A stretch of 6,872 nucleotides of DNA from Arenicellales bacterium (GTDB taxonomy: Bacteria > Pseudomonadota > Gammaproteobacteria > BMS3Bbin11), in NCBI GenBank assembly GCA_029287965.1, contig JARFQC010000086.1:1-6872 (forward strand), read 5' to 3'. Positions 4,236-6,872 of the stretch are shown here, one piece after another. Every line of letters begins with the position of its first letter. The stretch's first letter is position 1. The notes under the pieces are model-generated. The model did not search any database, was not told the DNA's origin, and saw nothing but the letters and a program-made list of their open reading frames with translations. The translations under genes and the position numbers were made by a program.

Positions 4236-6500
4236 ATGTTGCGCACACTATCCAGATTGCTAACAGAAAACCAGCTCGAACAGAGCGACGGAGGACTGTG
4301 GATAGTGCCGGGAACCGGGCAGCAGCCGTTTGCCTACTCGGACGGCGATGACGCGGAACATTACGTTTATGACGTGATTGCCAACGCATCGGATACCAGC
4401 TCTACATCAGCCGAGCTTGAGTCGCGAATCCGTGACTGGCCATCCGAGTATCACTTTACCTCCAGGCGGGCAACGCTGCTGCGAGCATTGGATCTGTCGG
4501 GCATGCAGCGTGTGCTCGAACTCGGTTGCGGCTGCGGTGCCATCAGCCGCTACCTGGGTGAGCAGGGCATGCAGGTCGACGCCATTGAAGGCAGCACCCG
4601 GCGCGCACAGATTGCCCATTCGCGTTGCCGGGACCTCGACAATGTGAATATCGTCAATGCCAACTACAACGACCTGTCCCTGCCGGACGGTGAATACGAT
4701 GCAATTTTCCTGATTGGCGTCCTGGAGTATGCAAAGCGCTTCTGCCCGGATGCAGAGGACGACTTTGCCGCTGTGCATGAAGTCCTGACGGCGATCGGCA
4801 AGAGCCTGAAGCCTGTAGGCGTGATGATTACCGCAATCGAAAACCGGCTTGGCCTTAAGTATCTGCTCGGTGCAACAGAGGATCACTATGCCGTGCCCTA
4901 TATTGGGCTGCACGAGTATCCGGATAGTGCCGGCATACGTACCTTCGATCATGATGATTGGCAGGGAATTCTCGATAGTGCGGGGTTTCCCGAGCGTGAA
5001 TTCTATGCACCGTTCCCTGACTACAAAATTCCAACCGTTGTCATGCATGAGGGATTTCTTGATCAACCGCAGGCTGCCTCTCATCTGCGTGGACTTACAT
5101 CACGTGATTATCTGCATGACTTCAGCAGCCCTGTTGACGAGAACATATTCTGGAAGGCATTTCAGCAAGGCGGATCGCTGCTGAATTTTGCGAATTCATA
5201 CCTGATCGTAGCGGGCAGGCATGCTGGAAACATAGACCGTATTGCCTGTAATGACTTCGTTCATGTCTCGGGTCAGCAACGAAAACTGGCATACAGAACC
5301 GTTACCAGTAAACGCCGGGGTGCATTAAAAGTAACGAAACAGCGTCTTGCGGCATCCGGGGCAGAGGACATTTCCGGTATTCAGCAACTGTGTATGGATG
5401 AAGACTATATACAGGGTGAATTATTGTCTGAGACATGGCTCAACACCCTGATGATCTGGCAGGACATGGATCGACTGGTTCCATTATTCCGTCGCTACCA
5501 TGATTATCTGAAGGACTATGCACATAACAATGAAGCAGCCCGGGATATTTTCGATGTGCTGCCATTCAATATCGTTGTTGACGACCAGGGCGATTACCAG
5601 TCATTCGACAGGGAATGGAAGCTCGATGAAGTGGTTGCACCCGAGTACGTGCTTTTCCGTGGCCTGTTCTGGTTTGTCTTCAGCAACAGCAGCTATTTCA
5701 TGCCGCTGTTCAAGAAAGAAAAGTTTCACAGCACCCATGATTTTCTTCTCGAATGCTTTTCTCGTTTAGGGCTGGAGCTGGAAAAGCACCTGCCTGATTA
5801 CATCGCGTTTGAGGAAAACATCCAGCAGAAAATAGGTCTGTATACACAACGTGACCTGACGCTAAGTCTCAATGCCGGACTTTCATCCAACCGGAGCGGG
5901 CTTGCGACATATCATCCGCGTGTGTACTGGGCCGAACAGGGTCATGCCTTTAGCGAAGGCAGCAGCCTCATCACTACGGCTGCACTGGGTGCTGAACGGC
6001 AAGAGGTCGTCTTCAACCTGCCGGTAAGCCTGCCTGCCAATAGCCGTGTCAGGTTTGACCCGGCTGAGCGTGAAGGGTATTTCCATATTTATTCCCTGCG
6101 CGTCATCTCCACTGATGATGGCGCGGACGAGCAAACACTACTCAGCCTCGACAGCGGCGTGAAACTCGCTCAGTCTGCAAAAATGCATGGGCTCACTTTA
6201 CATGGCGGCAGTTCACGGGCGGTGTTCGTTGCGAACAACGACGACCCCTGGTTTGAGGTATCGCTACCGACTGGTGGCAAGCAGCTGCAGTTGATCGTCG
6301 AGATGGACTGGCCGCATTCAGAGGAATACGAGATCGTGCGCGCCGAGCTGCAGCAGTTGAACAATGAGTGGCAGTGGGAGAAAGAGAAGCTTGTTCAGGA
6401 GATCGCCGCATTGAAGCGTGAACGTGACGCATCCAGCCGCACAGACAGTACCCCGCAACAGGGTGTACTGACGAGGGTGTTCAAGAAGCTGAAGGGATAA
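4236..6500 (+). CDS. Methyltransferase / kinase-like multidomain protein, WbdD-like architecture
   Basis: The 754-residue protein (ATG at 4236) has several parts. A class I SAM-dependent methyltransferase covers about 70-270: motif I is E95-L-G-C-G-C-G101, acidic E118 ends strand 2, and YDAIFLIGVLEYA lies at 154-166. A central part at about 335-535 resembles a phosphotransferase of the aminoglycoside-kinase type, with D440-VLP-F-N445 and F457-D-R-E460-W as candidate catalytic and metal-binding residues. About 560-690 looks like a beta-sandwich, with RVRFDPAEREG (604-614) and YSLRV (619-623), as found in polysaccharide-cluster proteins. About 698-732 is a charged heptad-like coiled coil, and the C terminus RVFKKLKG is basic. 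WbdD of E. coli O9a, which caps O-antigen chains by phosphorylation and methylation and sets length with a coiled coil, has a similar order; a like role here is inference. The open frame continues upstream to 3957 but only antisense to galT. No good Shine-Dalgarno precedes 4236. Confidence 0.72.
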   Translation: MLRTLSRLLTENQLEQSDGGLWIVPGTGQQPFAYSDGDDAEHYVYDVIANASDTSSTSAELESRIRDWPSEYHFTSRRATLLRALDLSGMQRVLELGCGCGAISRYLGEQGMQVDAIEGSTRRAQIAHSRCRDLDNVNIVNANYNDLSLPDGEYDAIFLIGVLEYAKRFCPDAEDDFAAVHEVLTAIGKSLKPVGVMITAIENRLGLKYLLGATEDHYAVPYIGLHEYPDSAGIRTFDHDDWQGILDSAGFPEREFYAPFPDYKIPTVVMHEGFLDQPQAASHLRGLTSRDYLHDFSSPVDENIFWKAFQQGGSLLNFANSYLIVAGRHAGNIDRIACNDFVHVSGQQRKLAYRTVTSKRRGALKVTKQRLAASGAEDISGIQQLCMDEDYIQGELLSETWLNTLMIWQDMDRLVPLFRRYHDYLKDYAHNNEAARDIFDVLPFNIVVDDQGDYQSFDREWKLDEVVAPEYVLFRGLFWFVFSNSSYFMPLFKKEKFHSTHDFLLECFSRLGLELEKHLPDYIAFEENIQQKIGLYTQRDLTLSLNAGLSSNRSGLATYHPRVYWAEQGHAFSEGSSLITTAALGAERQEVVFNLPVSLPANSRVRFDPAEREGYFHIYSLRVISTDDGADEQTLLSLDSGVKLAQSAKMHGLTLHGGSSRAVFVANNDDPWFEVSLPTGGKQLQLIVEMDWPHSEEYEIVRAELQQLNNEWQWEKEKLVQEIAALKRERDASSRTDSTPQQGVLTRVFKKLKG

Positions 6501-6566
6501 TCATTAAGCGATGCCGTTATCTGAAAGCTAAGCGAGACGGGTGAATTCAGGTGTCAGCTGAAACAA

Positions 6567-6593
6567 AAAAGCCGCTCCTTGCGAGCGGCTTTT
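6567..6593. terminator. Bidirectional intrinsic terminator
   Basis: The stem GCCGCTC (6571-6577) and GAGCGGC (6583-6589) has a five-base loop, is flanked by six A on the left and TTTT on the right, and the A/T runs can extend the stem. It can stop transcription of the methyltransferase gene on the + strand. On the minus strand it has a TTTTTT tail and lies eight bases after the tRNA-Met 3' end, so it was probably the tRNA's own terminator. Confidence 0.85.
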
Positions 6594-6600
6594 ATATGCA

Positions 6601-6645
6601 TGGTAGCTACGGGTGGACTTGAACCACCGACCCCAGCATTATGAA
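6601..6645 (-). pseudogene. 3' half of tRNA-Met(CAU), probable attachment (att) site
   Basis: Read on the minus strand, the sequence has an anticodon loop TTCATAA with anticodon CAT (6641-6643) and the 3' anticodon-stem strand TGCTG. The variable region is GGGTC and the T arm is GGTGG-TTCAAGT-CCACC. The acceptor strand CGTAGCT, discriminator A and encoded CCA (6601-6603) complete it. The element-side sequence that should supply the 5' half (ACGCC before the loop, and everything beyond) cannot form the anticodon stem, D arm or acceptor stem. Only the 3' half is present, so it is not a working tRNA. A 3' tRNA fragment next to an integrase-like start is the usual trace of site-specific integration into a tRNA gene, with the intact copy rebuilt at the other end of the element. 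Confidence 0.83.
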
Positions 6646-6741
6646 GGCGTTGTTGTTCTTAATCTCCATATACGGTGATATACCTTAATCTACATCTGTG
6701 TAAGCTTTAACATTATGATATTGCTGCAATAATTATGTATA

Positions 6742-6776
6742 CTTAAGCATGCAGGGTGTATAGAAGTATGCTGAAG
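6742..6776. repeat. Imperfect inverted repeat in the integrase leader
   Basis: CTTAAGCAT (6742-6750) and ATGCTGAAG (6768-6776) are inverted copies with one mismatch, separated by 17 bases. The position between the att core and the integrase start suits a binding site for integrase, excisionase or a repressor. No function is shown by the sequence itself. Confidence 0.45.
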
Positions 6777-6788
6777 GGTTACGGATCA

Positions 6789-6823
6789 TGGACTTAATGA
6801 GGACTTTTTTATAATTAAGTCCA
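6789..6823. repeat. Perfect 10-base inverted repeat just before the integrase gene
   Basis: TGGACTTAAT (6789-6798) and ATTAAGTCCA (6814-6823) are exact inverted copies around a 15-base T-rich spacer that contains a further GGACTT (6801-6806). The right arm ends four bases before the GGGAGG ribosome binding site. It could be an operator, a recombination-protein site, or an RNA hairpin that affects integrase expression. Confidence 0.55.
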
Positions 6824-6837
6824 GGTGGGAGGGTGAA

Positions 6838-6872
6838 ATGAAAGTAAAATTGACTGAAAAACGAGTTAATAC
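6838..6872 (+). CDS. N terminus of a probable tyrosine-type integrase (3' end outside window)
   Basis: An ATG at 6838 with GGGAGG at 6827-6832 (five bases apart) opens a frame reading MKVKLTEKRVN to the window edge. Short starts of this kind, a few basic residues then a Leu-Thr and a Lys/Arg-Val pair, are common in tyrosine recombinases carried by tRNA-integrating elements, but 11 residues cannot prove a family. The nearby tRNA-Met 3' fragment and AT-rich leader are the main support. The gene points into the element, away from the att site. It would catalyse integration and excision by recombination between tRNA-derived att sites. If it is not an integrase, it is simply the first gene of the inserted DNA. 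Confidence 0.6.
   Translation, partial: MKVKLTEKRVN

Larger units (their letters stand above)
6646..6872 (+). mobile_element. Left end of an integrative element inserted at tRNA-Met (continues beyond window)
   Basis: From the broken tRNA fragment rightward the base composition falls clearly in GC compared with the rest of the window. The first 190 bases hold no gene but several inverted repeats, and then an integrase-like gene begins. Together these fit the end of a genomic island, integrative plasmid or prophage. The type cannot be decided from 227 bases, and the other end lies outside the window. Confidence 0.7.

Noticed and set aside
4178..4246. 23-residue N-terminal extension of GalT
   Set aside because: The ATG at 4177 has a strong AAGGAG at good spacing and begins at the usual GalT N terminus; the extension overlaps the divergent gene start.
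4407..5084. 225-codon minus-strand open frame
   Set aside because: It is antisense to the methyltransferase domain, whose motifs are clear on the + strand.
1..6872. CRISPR array or tandem direct repeats
   Set aside because: No regularly spaced repeated unit was seen anywhere in the window; the only repeated coding blocks are the paralogous DUF1538 genes.

Overview
The window most resembles a proteobacterial, probably gammaproteobacterial, chromosome with moderately high GC. This assignment is an inference from codon use, strong AGGAG-type ribosome binding sites, the style of the proteins and the tRNA-Met 3' sequence; no marker gene settles it. The far right end (from about 6645) is clearly more AT-rich and looks like the start of an integrated element.

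Left block (1-2949, all + strand): the C-terminal tail of an unidentified protein overlaps the GTG start of an ElaA-like GNAT acetyltransferase. After 38 bases comes a compact four-gene set: two paralogous DUF1538 membrane proteins joined by an ATGA overlap, a P-II-like signalling protein 18 bases later, and a two-CBS-domain protein joined to it by a second ATGA overlap. The reading proposed here is an uncharacterised two-subunit membrane carrier or channel with two soluble, probably nucleotide-responsive, regulators. This is the most interesting unit in the window.

Middle block (2950-6500): a 157-base intergenic region ends in a long hairpin that touches the stop codon of a convergent minus-strand galT-like nucleotidyltransferase gene. 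Divergent from galT, across 58 bases, lies a 754-residue protein with an N-terminal SAM-dependent methyltransferase, a kinase-like central region, a probable beta-sandwich and a C-terminal coiled coil with a basic tail. That order recalls the WbdD class of O-antigen chain terminators. A sugar-nucleotide enzyme next to a possible polysaccharide-modifying enzyme suggests a surface glycan theme.

Right end (6501-6872): a bidirectional intrinsic terminator is followed by only the 3' half of a tRNA-Met(CAU) gene (minus strand). Beyond the anticodon loop the sequence no longer folds as a tRNA. After about 190 AT-rich bases with several inverted repeats, a gene starts whose first 11 residues look like a tyrosine integrase. 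The simplest explanation is one end of an integrative element inserted at tRNA-Met, with the reconstituted tRNA expected at the element's far end beyond the window.
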